Assembly: GCF_902859895.1 (NCBI RefSeq)
Contig: NZ_CADIKM010000015.1
Location: 1 to 64,000, forward strand
Length of the DNA stretch: 64,000 nucleotides
Source of the DNA: Pararobbsia alpina
Lineage (GTDB): Bacteria > Pseudomonadota > Gammaproteobacteria > Burkholderiales > Burkholderiaceae
Direction of reading: 5' to 3'
Part shown: positions 40,623 to 49,607 of the stretch, one piece after another
How the letters are laid out: each line of letters starts with the position of its first letter
How positions within the stretch are numbered: position 1 is the first letter of the stretch
Translations under genes and position numbers: made by a program
Notes under the pieces: model-generated
What the model was told of the DNA's origin: nothing
Seen by the model: the letters and a program-made list of their open reading frames with translations, nothing else
The model's database searches: none

Positions 40623-41591
40623 ATGATTCCTGCTCCACGCCAGGCTTCGTTCTCAGAGATGCCGGTGCTCGACCTGTCCGGCTGGCTTGCCGGCGGCCCG
40701 GCCGACCCGCTCGTCAAGGATCTTCATGCCGCCTGTACCGGCACGGGGTTTTTCTATGTCACGGGGCACGGCGTGCCCGTGTCGGCCGTCGAGGGGGTGT
40801 TCGATGCGACCCGCCGCTATTTCGCCGAGCCCGAGGCGCTCCGACTCGACGATAAGATAGACGACCGTTTCCGGCGTGGCTTCATGCCCTACGGGATCAA
40901 CCAGCATCCGGGCTATGAGCCCGACCTCAAGGAAAGCTACGAATTCGCGCTGGACTTGCCGCTCGACGACCCTGAAGTCATCGCCCGGCGCCCCCTGCAT
41001 GGACCGAATCGCTGGCCCGCCTGGGCGCCGTGGCTCGAGCAGGCGAGCATGCGCTATTTCGAGCACACGACGCAACTCGGCAAAAACCTGTTGCGGCTGT
41101 TCGCACTCGCGCTTGAACAGGATGAGTCGTTTTTCCTGCAGTGGTGCAACAAGCCGATGGTCCAGTCGCGCCTTTTCCACTATCCGCCGCAAGTGGTGGA
41201 CACCGATCGCGCACTTGGGGTCGCGCCGCACACGGACTACGGCATGCTGACGATCCTTGCCCAGGATCCGATCGGTGGACTCGAACTCAGGAAGCGCGAC
41301 GGCGAATGGGTCAGCGCACCCTATATCGAGAACACCTTCGTCGTGAACCTCGGCGACATGTTCAAGGTATGGACCAACGACCTGTTTGTCTCGAACTTTC
41401 ATCGGGTCGTGAATCGAACGGGCAAGGAACGCTACTCGATTCCGACGTTCTTCAATCTCGACTACGACGCGCCAGTCGCCTGTCTTCCAAGCTGCCAGGC
41501 GGACGACAATCCTCCGCGCTACGAGCCGGTCAAGGCGGGTGACTATCTCGTGCGGCGTTTTGGAGAGGTGCAGAAATTCAAGGTGATGTGA
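40623..41591 (+). CDS. 2-oxoglutarate/Fe(II)-dependent oxygenase, isopenicillin-N-synthase-like
   Basis: A 322-residue cytoplasmic enzyme from ATG 40623. The N-terminal DIOX_N part (MPVLDLSGWLAGG, TGTGFFYVTGHGVP) is followed by the jelly-roll with the Fe ligands: HTD in GVAPHTDYGMLTIL (about residues 203-205) and the distal His in SNFHRVVNRTG. The Arg for 2-oxoglutarate is in RYSIPTFFN (Arg, then xS). It is the last gene of the transporter run, so it likely oxidises or hydroxylates the imported compound. It is not TauD-type, so a sulfonate route of the TauD kind is unlikely; ring or side-chain hydroxylation of a carboxylate or nucleobase-like molecule is more likely. Confidence 0.92.
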   Translation: MIPAPRQASFSEMPVLDLSGWLAGGPADPLVKDLHAACTGTGFFYVTGHGVPVSAVEGVFDATRRYFAEPEALRLDDKIDDRFRRGFMPYGINQHPGYEPDLKESYEFALDLPLDDPEVIARRPLHGPNRWPAWAPWLEQASMRYFEHTTQLGKNLLRLFALALEQDESFFLQWCNKPMVQSRLFHYPPQVVDTDRALGVAPHTDYGMLTILAQDPIGGLELRKRDGEWVSAPYIENTFVVNLGDMFKVWTNDLFVSNFHRVVNRTGKERYSIPTFFNLDYDAPVACLPSCQADDNPPRYEPVKAGDYLVRRFGEVQKFKVM

Positions 41592-41627
41592 GCGAGGACG
41601 GGCCGCCCGCCGCAGGTGTTCGGCGGT

Positions 41628-41667
41628 GGGCGATGGGCGATGGGCGATGGGGTGGGCGACGGGCGAC
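41628..41667. repeat. Tandem 7-bp repeat GGGCGAT/C
   Basis: Units GGGCGAT at 41628, 41635 and 41642, a five-base interruption, then GGGCGAC at 41654 and 41661. It lies between the convergent oxygenase and deaminase genes. Probably slippage-derived; no function assigned. Confidence 0.75.
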
Positions 41668-41673
41668 TCTCGT

Positions 41674-42693
41674 TCAGTTCGCCCGATAGCTAGCGGTCAC
41701 GGCGTCGAGTTGCCGAAGATGGCTGTCGCGTTGTGCCGCGGGCATGAATGCAGCCGTGAGGCTGTTGTGCGCGAGGCGGTGAAGATGGTTGACGTCGAGT
41801 TCCAGCGCGTCCGCGCAGGCGATCAGGTTCTCGTTGAGGTAGCCGCCGAAGAATGCCGGATCGTCCGAGTTCACCGTGACATGCAGGCCCGCCTCGAGCA
41901 TGGCGCGTAGCGGATGCGATTCGAGTGACGCGACGACATTGAGCTTGAGGTTCGATAACGGGCATACGGTGAACGGAATCTTGCTTGCCGCGAGTTCCCT
42001 GACGAGCTCGGGATCGTTCATCGCGGCGTTGCCGTGATCGATCCTGTGCACTTTCAGAATGTGCACCGTGTCGCGCACGTATTCCGCAGGTCCTTCTTCG
42101 CCGGCGTGAGCGGTCGTTCGATAGCCGAGCTCCTTACAGCGAGCGAAGAACCGCGCGAACTTGGCCGGTGGGTTGCCCCGTTCGGCACCGCCGAGGCCGA
42201 ATCCCGCAATACGGTCTCGCCAGGGATGCAGCCGCTCGAGCAGGGCGATCGCATCGTCCTCGGGACGGTGCCGCTGAATTCCGATCAGGAGGCCGCCCGA
42301 GATCTGATCGGTCCGGGCCGCATCGTCGATCGCCGAGAGCACGCCGTCGAGAATCGTATCGAGTGCGATGCCGCGCGTCAGGTGACTCTGCAGCGACAGG
42401 AATACCTCGGCGTGGACGATGCCGTCCCGGTGAGCCCGCTGGTAGTACGCGCGCGTGAGGTCGTGAAAATCCTCGCGTGTGATCAGCAGCTTGCAGCCTT
42501 GATAGAACAGATCGAGAAAGGACTGAAGATCGGTGAAGCGATAGGCTTCCTTGATCTGAGCTTCGGATTGCCACGGCAAGCTCACGCCGTTGCGGTCCGC
42601 AAGTTCGAGCATCAGGGCGGGCTCGATCGCGCCTTCCAGGTGCATATGCAGTTCGGCCTTGGGTATGGACTGGATAAACGCGTTGAGGCTCAT
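41674..42693 (-). CDS. Adenosine/adenine deaminase family protein
   Basis: A 339-residue zinc hydrolase from ATG 42693 (MSLNAFIQSIPKAELHMHLE); the upstream frame to 42783 is not family-like. Zinc and catalytic residues are visible: HMHLEG, HAGEEGPAEYV, HGNAAM (histidine) and SDDPAFFGGY with the catalytic Asp pair. The HAGEEGP and NSDDPAFFGGY forms fit adenine deaminase (purine base) better than adenosine deaminase in my reading. It turns adenine to hypoxanthine and ammonia or adenosine to inosine. It is convergent to the oxygenase gene and is monocistronic. Confidence 0.88.
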   Translation of the reverse strand: MSLNAFIQSIPKAELHMHLEGAIEPALMLELADRNGVSLPWQSEAQIKEAYRFTDLQSFLDLFYQGCKLLITREDFHDLTRAYYQRAHRDGIVHAEVFLSLQSHLTRGIALDTILDGVLSAIDDAARTDQISGGLLIGIQRHRPEDDAIALLERLHPWRDRIAGFGLGGAERGNPPAKFARFFARCKELGYRTTAHAGEEGPAEYVRDTVHILKVHRIDHGNAAMNDPELVRELAASKIPFTVCPLSNLKLNVVASLESHPLRAMLEAGLHVTVNSDDPAFFGGYLNENLIACADALELDVNHLHRLAHNSLTAAFMPAAQRDSHLRQLDAVTASYRAN

Positions 42694-43088
42694 CGTTGAC
42701 CTTGTGGATGCGGTGCGTAGCGAATTCTTGAATATACGTGAGCCGCTAGTGGCGCTAGATATCGAATTTAGACCTCCCGGCACTCAAAATGTGATCGTTC
42801 ATCTGCGGGATGTCTAATGTTCTTTTTTTTCGAATAGATTCGAATAATTTGGGCGTTTAAGGTGGGTTTTTCGGCGTGCTGGCGTGGGGGCTGTGCCCTG
42901 GCAGATGGCGCAGCGCATGCAGTCCGTCATAGCGAACGTGGCGCGTGCCCGGCGGCGCAACGACTGGACAGGCGACCTTGACCGGCTTGCTCCTCTGGTA
43001 TCGTAGGGAATCGTCATTATCGATCCAGCTAGGCATGACCTTTGCGTGGGTCATGAAGTGGGTCGACAGACGCTACCAAAGGAATCAC
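42694..43088. other. Divergent intergenic region, deaminase / MBL protein
   Basis: 395 bases without a supported gene. A run of eight T (42823-42830) precedes a near-palindrome TTCGAAT-AG-ATTCGAA (42829-42844), a possible operator. No other signal is clear. Confidence 0.45.
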
Positions 43089-43919
43089 ATGAATTCACGG
43101 ACCGGTGTCGATTCGGCTCCACAGCAACTGTCCGCCAACAGGAACTATCCGGTCGCCGGTGCCTGGTATAGGCGCCTCGACCTGGACAACGGCGTGACCC
43201 GGATCTGGGAGCCCTATGTACATCCTCTGGAGCAAGCCAATTTCTGGCATATCCGGGGGAGTGAACGCGATCTGCTGATCGACAGCGGAATGGGTATCGT
43301 GCCCCTGCGCGAGAGTTTTCCTGACTTGTTCGATAAGCGGGAGGTCATTGCTGTGGCCACCCATACGCATATCGATCACATCGGCGCGATCCACGAATTC
43401 GATCATCGCTGGGTCCATCCTGCGGAAGCCAGCCAGATGGAGCATCCGTCCGGTATCGTCACACTGGTTTGCGCGGACATTCCGCCCATGCTGTGCCAGT
43501 TGTTCGTCGAGGCGGGTTATCCACCGTTCGACGAATTGCTGATCGACGCTTTTCCGCATGCGGGTTACAACCCCCTTGACTATCGTCTGCGCGGCGTGGC
43601 GCCAACCCGCCTGGTGACCGAGGACGACATCGTCGATCTGGGCGATCGGCGCTTCGAGATCATCCACACACCCGGCCATTCGCCGGGCAGCATCTGTCTC
43701 TGGGAAGAGGCGACCGGGGCGCTCTATTCGGGCGACCTTATCTACGACGGTCCACTTGTCTACGAAGGGCCGGGCATGGATCTGGACATCTATGCCGATT
43801 CGTTGCGCCGGCTCAAAACGCTGCCGATCCAAGTCGTCCATGCCGGCCACGATCCGAGCTTCGGTTGGGCGCGGCTGGTGGAAATCATCGATTCGTATCT
43901 GAAGCGCTGGAACATGTAG
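43089..43919 (+). CDS. Metallo-beta-lactamase-fold hydrolase
   Basis: A 276-residue protein from ATG 43089 (AAAGGA upstream). Zinc motif HxHxDH is HTHIDHIGAIHEF (about residues 97-102), followed by a third-site Asp/His in HTPGHSPGS and the final YSGDLIYDG and HAGHDPSF. The overall pattern resembles glyoxalase II/lactonase-type MBL proteins rather than a true beta-lactamase. No signal peptide. The substrate is unknown. It is single; the next gene 258 bases downstream is a tautomerase. Confidence 0.9.
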   Translation: MNSRTGVDSAPQQLSANRNYPVAGAWYRRLDLDNGVTRIWEPYVHPLEQANFWHIRGSERDLLIDSGMGIVPLRESFPDLFDKREVIAVATHTHIDHIGAIHEFDHRWVHPAEASQMEHPSGIVTLVCADIPPMLCQLFVEAGYPPFDELLIDAFPHAGYNPLDYRLRGVAPTRLVTEDDIVDLGDRRFEIIHTPGHSPGSICLWEEATGALYSGDLIYDGPLVYEGPGMDLDIYADSLRRLKTLPIQVVHAGHDPSFGWARLVEIIDSYLKRWNM

Positions 43920-44177
43920 TCGACGAGTTTTCATTGCCGACCGGCGTTTCCGCATGCATACCTGTGTGCATCGTGGTCGACGATTGTTGGTCATATAGTT
44001 GCATATGGAACTATGTTGGACTATGCTTCGCTCGTGCTTGGCAGAGCACGTAGAGAGAGACCGACTGGAAGAGTCGATCGATAGCGCCGAATGGGGCGAC
44101 CGTTGAGTCAACAGCACTTCTGGCTTTCAGGGGGTTTTTTCCTGTTTGTAGTTGCATTGCTAATTAAGGAGTTGAAC

Positions 44178-44570
44178 ATGCCCATTCTCAATGTGAAGGT
44201 CGGCGCGAAGAGGTCGAGCGAGCTGACCACGAAGATATCGGCAATCCTGCTGGACCTCACCACACGGATTCTGGGCAAGGATCCGCACTTGACTGCAATC
44301 GCCATCGAGTATGTCGATCCCGAGGACTGGATCGTCGGAGGAAAGTCGTTGTCAGAGCAGGGCAAGAGCAGCATCTACTTCGATATCAAGATCACGGACG
44401 AAACCAATACCAAAGCCGAGAAAGCCCAATACATCTCCGAGGCCTTTGCGGCGTTCGAACGGCTTCTAGGCAACCTGCATGAGGAGAGCTACATCTACGT
44501 CCAGGATGTCAGGGCCGCCGCATATGGTTATGGTGGCAAGACGCAGGAGCGCCGGTATCAGCATGCGTAG
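44178..44570 (+). CDS. Tautomerase-superfamily protein (4-oxalocrotonate-tautomerase-like)
   Basis: A 130-residue protein from ATG 44178 with TAAGGAG upstream. After Met removal the N-terminus is Pro (MPILNVKVGA), the catalytic base of this superfamily. The length is about two units of 65, as in fused tautomerases or YusQ/cis-CaaD-like members. Conserved parts are ILLDLTTRILGKDPHLTAIA and a C-terminal YIYVQDVRAAAYGYGGKTQE. It likely tautomerises a keto/enol acid, but the substrate cannot be named. Confidence 0.87.
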   Translation: MPILNVKVGAKRSSELTTKISAILLDLTTRILGKDPHLTAIAIEYVDPEDWIVGGKSLSEQGKSSIYFDIKITDETNTKAEKAQYISEAFAAFERLLGNLHEESYIYVQDVRAAAYGYGGKTQERRYQHA

Positions 44571-44700
44571 TCGGTCATGCTGGTATAAGAGGGACTGCAC
44601 GACCGGTTTTCGAGCCGAGTCGAAGACCCTAGCCGCATGCCGTCGCTCGCAAGCGCATCGCCGTCGGCCAGTGATCTGCTAACCGTTACCTTTCATTGGC

Positions 44701-46422
44701 ATGAGTAAAGCAACCCCTCCCTCGAAACGACGCGCCGATGCCCTTTTGCAGCAAGCACTGGCCTTGCATCAGAACGGCGCGTTCGAGCTGGCCGAAGAGC
44801 TATACCGCGAGATTCTCGTGCTGCGGCCCCAGCATTTCGATGCGATCCAGCTACTCGGTACGCTCGCTTTGCAGGGGGGGCGACTCGACGAAGGCGTCGA
44901 GCTTCTGGAGCGTGCCGTCTCGCTCGAGCCCAGACAAGCGGTCATCCATTCGAACCTCGCTTTCGCATTCAACGCCCTTCGGCGCTTTGAAGAGGGTCTG
45001 GCGAGTGCGGAACGTGCGCTCGCACTCAAGCCGGACCTGGTCGATGCCGCGAACAACCGCGGCAACGCGCTTGCGGGTCTCGATCAACCTGTCGACGCGC
45101 TGGCGAGTTTCGAGCATGCGATCGCACTGAAGCACGATAGTCCTGAGGCATGGAACAACCGTGCCTGCGTTCTGCGTGATCTGGGACAGCCGTCCGAGGC
45201 GGTGGCAAGCTGCGACCAGGCGATCGCGATGCGGCGAGACTATGCGGACGCGTGGAGCAATCGGGCCAACGCTTTGAGCGACCTGAACCGGCCCGGTGAA
45301 GCGCAGGCCAGCTACCGCCGCGCACTCGACATCCGTGCGGACTTTGCCGAAGCATGGAGCAATCTCGGCCTCACGCTGGTCGATCTCGGCGAGCACGCGA
45401 ACGCCTTGCAGTGCTACGAACGCGCGCTGGCGATCAGGCCCGATTACGTCGAGGGCCACTGGAACCGCGCGCTTTGCCGGCTGGAAATGGGGCAGTTAGA
45501 CCAGGGCTGGCGCGAATATGAATGGCGCTGGGAGCGCGCGAGCCTCAAGGCAAGCAAGCGCGTGTTCGATGTGCCCCTATGGCTTGGCAGCACGCCGGTT
45601 GCCGGCAAGACCATCCTGCTCCATGCCGAGCAGGGGCTGGGCGACACCTTGCAGTTTTGCCGGTACGCGGCGCTGGTTGCGCAACTCGGCGCGACCGTGC
45701 TGCTCGAAGTTCCTGCAGCACTGATGCGGCTCTTGACGGGGCTCGAAGGCGTATCGCAGCTGATCGAACAGGGGCGGGCGCTTCCCCCATTCGATCTGCA
45801 TTGCCCGTTGTTGAGTTTGCCGCTGGCGTTCGGCACAGACCTCGACACGATTCCAGCTGCCATACCGTATCTCTTCGCCGACGAGACACAAGCCACGGAG
45901 TGGGGCCACCGGATGCAGGCCGAGGCCGCAGGCAAGCTGAAAGTCGGACTCGTATGGGCAGGCGGCAACCGATCGCACGTTCCTGAACTTCGCAAGAACG
46001 ACTTGCGGCGTTCGATTGCCCTGCAACAGTTCGGCCCGATTCTCGACGTCCCGAACGTGCAGTTCTACAGCCTGCAAAAGGGATCGGCCGCGCAGCGGCA
46101 CGCCGACGCACGGCATATCGATGCACACGCCATCGTCGACCACACCGGCGAGCTCGACGATTTTGCCGACACGGCGGCGTTGCTCGCGAACTTCGACCTC
46201 GTCATCTCGGTCGACACGTCGACGGCACACCTTGCAGGTGCGATGGGGCGGCCTGTCTGGATTCTCAACCGTTTCGACACCTGCTGGCGCTGGCTGCTCG
46301 AGCGTGACGACAGCCCGTGGTATCCGAGCGCTAGATTGTTTCGCCAGCCTTCGCTCGGCGACTGGGACAGCGTGATCGATCGCGTGCGCATGGCCTTGCA
46401 GGAATTTGCGATGGCACGGTGA
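44701..46422 (+). CDS. TPR-repeat protein with glycosyltransferase-like C-terminal domain (paralog 2)
   Basis: A 573-residue protein of the same layout as 11577-13370. Residues about 10-290 are tetratricopeptide repeats (LEPRQAVIHSNLAFAFNALR and similar). Residues about 310-570 carry the GT-B-like domain: LLHAEQGLGDTLQFCRYA, KLKVGLVWAGGNRSHVPELR and SVDTSTAHLAGAMGRPVWIL. The shared EQGLGDTLQFCRYA and AHLAGA-GRPVW blocks show the two genes are paralogs, 31 kb apart. Function is not known; O-GlcNAc-transferase-like or heptosyltransferase-like action is only a guess. It is followed by the chromate transporter pair. Confidence 0.86.
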   Translation: MSKATPPSKRRADALLQQALALHQNGAFELAEELYREILVLRPQHFDAIQLLGTLALQGGRLDEGVELLERAVSLEPRQAVIHSNLAFAFNALRRFEEGLASAERALALKPDLVDAANNRGNALAGLDQPVDALASFEHAIALKHDSPEAWNNRACVLRDLGQPSEAVASCDQAIAMRRDYADAWSNRANALSDLNRPGEAQASYRRALDIRADFAEAWSNLGLTLVDLGEHANALQCYERALAIRPDYVEGHWNRALCRLEMGQLDQGWREYEWRWERASLKASKRVFDVPLWLGSTPVAGKTILLHAEQGLGDTLQFCRYAALVAQLGATVLLEVPAALMRLLTGLEGVSQLIEQGRALPPFDLHCPLLSLPLAFGTDLDTIPAAIPYLFADETQATEWGHRMQAEAAGKLKVGLVWAGGNRSHVPELRKNDLRRSIALQQFGPILDVPNVQFYSLQKGSAAQRHADARHIDAHAIVDHTGELDDFADTAALLANFDLVISVDTSTAHLAGAMGRPVWILNRFDTCWRWLLERDDSPWYPSARLFRQPSLGDWDSVIDRVRMALQEFAMAR

Positions 46423-46491
46423 GGGAAGGGAGGATGTCAGCTCACCTTTTCTGTGCTGTAAAGTTTGCCAAGAGCAATGCTGGAGATAGAG

Positions 46492-47058
46492 ATGCACGCC
46501 GAATCCGGGAGCCCGACGCTTTCCCCTCCCTCCGTCACGCTGCGCGATTTATTCAGTGGTTTCCTGAGCCTCGGCCTGACTTCCTTCGGCGGTGCGTTGC
46601 CACTCGCGCGGCGAGCGTTCGTCGAGAAGCGCAAATGGCTGACGCCCGAGGAGTTCACGGAACTGCTGGGCCTGTGCCAGTTCCTGCCCGGCGGTAATGT
46701 GATCAATATGTCGGTAGCGATCGGCATGCGGTTCCGCGGGTTGGCGGGGGCCTTCACGGCGTTGCTCGGCTTTGTGGGAGGGCCGGCTCTCATCGTGATC
46801 GGCCTTGGCGTGCTGTACGAGCGCACGCAGGACTTGCCGACGGTGCATCATCTGTTCGCGGGTCTCTCGGCGGCGGCGGCCGGGCTGCTGATTTCGACCG
46901 CCATCAAGGTTGCACTGCCCTTGCGTGGTAAACCTGCCGCCATCGCGATTGCCGTGCTCGGTTTTATCGCCATCGCTCTATTGCGCCTGCCCCTGGTCCC
47001 GACGATGCTGGTTCTCACGCCATTGAGCATCTTCATTGCGTCGAGGACGGCGCGATGA
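46492..47058 (+). CDS. Chromate transporter, N-terminal half (ChrA short-chain type)
   Basis: A 188-residue membrane protein from ATG 46492 (GGAG upstream; ATG 46477 is also in frame). It has the CHR-family N-domain: LRDLFSGFLSLGLTSFGGAL, FVEKRKWLTPEEFTELLGLC and QFLPGGNVINMSVAIGMRF. Short-chain CHR proteins work in pairs; the partner gene starts in an ATGA overlap at 47055. Together they export chromate, or another oxyanion, out of the cytoplasm using the membrane gradient. Substrate assignment is from the family. Confidence 0.9.
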   Translation: MHAESGSPTLSPPSVTLRDLFSGFLSLGLTSFGGALPLARRAFVEKRKWLTPEEFTELLGLCQFLPGGNVINMSVAIGMRFRGLAGAFTALLGFVGGPALIVIGLGVLYERTQDLPTVHHLFAGLSAAAAGLLISTAIKVALPLRGKPAAIAIAVLGFIAIALLRLPLVPTMLVLTPLSIFIASRTAR

Positions 47059-47585
47059 CCGACACGCTAGTTTCACTGGCACTCATCTTCAGCCAGCTTT
47101 CCCTGCTTGCTTTCGGCGGAGGCGCGACGACCTTGCCCGAGATGCAGAGGCAGGTCGTCGAAGTGCACCACTGGATGTCAGCGGTCGAGTTCAGTTCGCT
47201 GTTCGCGCTGGCGCAGGCGGCGCCCGGGCCAAACCTCATGATCGTCACGCTGATCGGCTGGCATGTCGCGGGCTGGCCCGGCGCGCTCGTGACGACGATC
47301 GCGAAGATGGGTCCTTCATCGATCGTGACGCTTCTCGGCCTCCATCTGTGGGAGCGTTTCAAGGACCGTCCGTGGCGCCGCTATGTCCAGGCAGGTCTCG
47401 TGCCCGTGACGACCGGCATTGTTGCGGCGAGCGCGATGCTGATCGCAAAGGCGTCCGATACCGGCTGGGTACTCTGGGCGATCACGGGTGCCTGCGCCGC
47501 GCTTGGGGTGAAGACGCGCGTGCACCCGTTGTGGCTCTTGCTTGCAGGAAGCCTGATTGGGCTCACCGGCTTTGGACAGACGTAG
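47055..47585 (+). CDS. Chromate transporter, second half (ChrA short-chain type)
   Basis: A 176-residue membrane protein whose start overlaps the first half's stop (ATGA at 47055). It also has the CHR signature: LIFSQLSLLAFGGGATTLPE, then LFALAQAAPGPNLMIVTLIG. The two halves are homologous and probably insert in opposite orientations to form one transporter. It is followed by an unrelated hypothetical gene 290 bases on. Confidence 0.9.
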   Translation: MTDTLVSLALIFSQLSLLAFGGGATTLPEMQRQVVEVHHWMSAVEFSSLFALAQAAPGPNLMIVTLIGWHVAGWPGALVTTIAKMGPSSIVTLLGLHLWERFKDRPWRRYVQAGLVPVTTGIVAASAMLIAKASDTGWVLWAITGACAALGVKTRVHPLWLLLAGSLIGLTGFGQT

Positions 47586-47875
47586 ACGTGCGCCATGGCG
47601 GCTTCCCAGCCGCCCGACCTCAGAGTCTCGCAGCGGATTCACGATGCGGATATCCCGAAAGCCTCTCGAAATATTACTCAAGGCGTAAGGTACTTTGCCG
47701 TTAACGAGATCAGTAGCGAGCTTTGCGAACGGTCACTCTACGCAATTTCCAGACGCGGTCGCCAGAAGCAGCTCACGAAGCAGGGAACCGAAGCCACGAC
47801 CCGACGCGGAATGACCGTCGCGGGGGATTTCGCATCGGTTTCCTCGCCATAAAAACTGTCTCCGACGGAAGCGAT
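47586..47875. other. Intergenic region before unknown Ser-rich gene
   Basis: 290 bases with no supported gene. It presumably holds the promoter of the 47876 gene. Confidence 0.4.
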
Positions 47876-49444
47876 ATGTCCAGCATCGTCAGCACACTTC
47901 AGCATTCCCCGAATCTCACGCCATTCGCGAATTCTTCGAGCCCGAATTCTTCGAGCCCGAATTCTTCGAGCACTTTCGATGACGTCAGCGAAGTCGAACT
48001 CCAGCAGATCACCACGGCAAGCGGATCGGCCTCGGTATCGCTCGGCGCCAACCTGTCGGGCGTGTCGACCGCGACCGGCACTGGCCAACTCGCCGTCGCG
48101 TTTGCGAGCGCGATCCAGTCAGCGACGACCGTCGATCCGACGACTGGCCAACGCGAACTCACGAACGGCGCGGGCGACAAGCTGACTAGCGCGATTACCG
48201 CCTTGCTGGTCCAGAACGGCTTCAGCACCGCGCAGGCCGGCGCCGCCGCGGCGAATCTCAAGACTGAACTCGCGAACGGCGATCCGCTCACGCTCTCGAT
48301 GAGCTACGACAACATCTCCCAGTCCTCGTTGTCGGCCAGCGGCTCCTACGGTTCGAACGCGACCTGGTCGGCGCAGAGCGTCACGCAGACGGAGCGTGCG
48401 GGATCGCTGAACATCAGCATCGACGCAAGCGGTACGCTGAATGTTTCGCTCAAGGAGCAGACGACCTCGACTGCGCAATATGAGGGCGAGGTCAAGGGTA
48501 CGGGTACGCTGAATGCGCCCGTCGTGACCATTGCACTGCTGCCGGGCCAAGGCAACGTTCCAGGCTCGACCGCGCTGACAGCAGGGGACCTCGGCTCCGG
48601 AAGCTCGAGTTCGGGCACCCCGTCGTTCGTGGGATTCGGCACAGCGGCTCAGGCCGCCGCCTCACAGTTCGCACAGGACACCCCGGATGTGTTCAAGAAC
48701 GGCTTCGGACAAGCGTCGGCCGCTTCACCGGTAACTGAATCAGAGGCCGATACGCTCCAACAAGCGAGCCTGACCAGTGTCTTGCTCGTGAACACGACCG
48801 TTACGACACCGTCCTCGGGCGGCGCGAATGGCAGCGACGGCGAGGGCAATGGCCAGGGAAGTCCGGACGGATCGCAATCCTCCACGGGCGGCCAGAATGC
48901 TGGCGCATCGTCGAACAACGGTGTGACGAGCGGTACCGGCAGTTCGAGCGCATCCGAGGCCGCAACGCTTGGCGCGGCGCTCAAGAGCATGGACGATACG
49001 GTCTCGCAGATGTTGACGGACTTGTCGAAGACGTCGCTCGTCGCGAGCAAGGATCTGCCGAAACTGCTCGAAGATCTGCTCAAGCTCGCCAATCAGGCAC
49101 AGCAAGGTGCAGGAGTGAACGGCGGCACGCAAGGCGCGGAAAATGGCGCACAAGGGCAGAGTGACGCAGGTAGTCCGGGAAATACGGCGAGCGGCTACAC
49201 CGGCGATGCGGCAGGTTCGAAAGTTTCGTCCGGCGACGCTCACGGATCGAAGCCATCCGGCAGTGATTCCGGCACGCCTTCCAGCCAGGCCAGCGGTAAC
49301 ACCCTGTCCGAGATCGAAATCGGGTTCACGCAGACACTCTCGATCCAGATAGTCGATCAGAACGGCTATGGCTCGACGATGTATGCACGTCCTGATGGAA
49401 GCCTGGGCAGTATCGTACGCAAGCCGACGCATGTGACTGCTTGA
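47876..49444 (+). CDS. Unknown Ser/Gly/Asn-rich protein (522 aa)
   Basis: I do not recognise this protein. From ATG 47876 it starts MSSIVSTLQHSPNLTPFANS, followed by three SSSPN-like repeats. Residues about 40-230 are a more ordered part (LTSAITALLVQNGFSTAQAG, SLNISIDASGTLNVSLKEQT), then a long Gly/Ser/Asn/Gln-rich low-complexity region. A short helical block (KSMDDTVSQMLTDLSKTSLV and KDLPKLLEDLLKLANQAQQG) sits near residues 375-420. It closes with EIGFTQTLSIQIVDQNGYGS. There is no signal peptide. Composition and layout recall secreted or flagellar/hook-length-type proteins, but no family call is justified. No neighbouring secretion genes are seen. Confidence 0.75.
   Translation: MSSIVSTLQHSPNLTPFANSSSPNSSSPNSSSTFDDVSEVELQQITTASGSASVSLGANLSGVSTATGTGQLAVAFASAIQSATTVDPTTGQRELTNGAGDKLTSAITALLVQNGFSTAQAGAAAANLKTELANGDPLTLSMSYDNISQSSLSASGSYGSNATWSAQSVTQTERAGSLNISIDASGTLNVSLKEQTTSTAQYEGEVKGTGTLNAPVVTIALLPGQGNVPGSTALTAGDLGSGSSSSGTPSFVGFGTAAQAAASQFAQDTPDVFKNGFGQASAASPVTESEADTLQQASLTSVLLVNTTVTTPSSGGANGSDGEGNGQGSPDGSQSSTGGQNAGASSNNGVTSGTGSSSASEAATLGAALKSMDDTVSQMLTDLSKTSLVASKDLPKLLEDLLKLANQAQQGAGVNGGTQGAENGAQGQSDAGSPGNTASGYTGDAAGSKVSSGDAHGSKPSGSDSGTPSSQASGNTLSEIEIGFTQTLSIQIVDQNGYGSTMYARPDGSLGSIVRKPTHVTA
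47929..47973. repeat. In-gene tandem 15-bp repeat, three copies
   Basis: GAATTCTTCGAGCCC at 47929-47943 and 47944-47958, then GAATTCTTCGAGCAC at 47959-47973. It encodes NSSSP-type units in the N-terminus of the unknown protein. Copy-number change would keep the frame, giving length variants. Confidence 0.9.
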
Positions 49445-49549
49445 GGGCTGGCAAGTGCTTGCCGGAAAAACGGTGTCAAGGCGCTGAAACGATCAAGGCG
49501 AATGCCGCAATCGCGTTCCCTGGTCGTTTGTTACACAGAAAAGCAGCAT

Positions 49550-49585
49550 AAAAAAAGGGCAATCAACCGACACGGTTGATTGCCC
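49550..49585 (-). terminator. Intrinsic terminator for Tim44-like gene
   Basis: Stem GGGCAATCAACC (49557-49568) pairs perfectly with GGTTGATTGCCC (49574-49585) around a five-base loop. On the minus strand it is followed by seven T (A-run at 49550-49556 on plus). It lies 22 bases past the end of the Tim44-like gene. A textbook rho-independent terminator. Confidence 0.93.
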
Positions 49586-49607
49586 AAACACATGAACAAC
49601 TCTTTGA

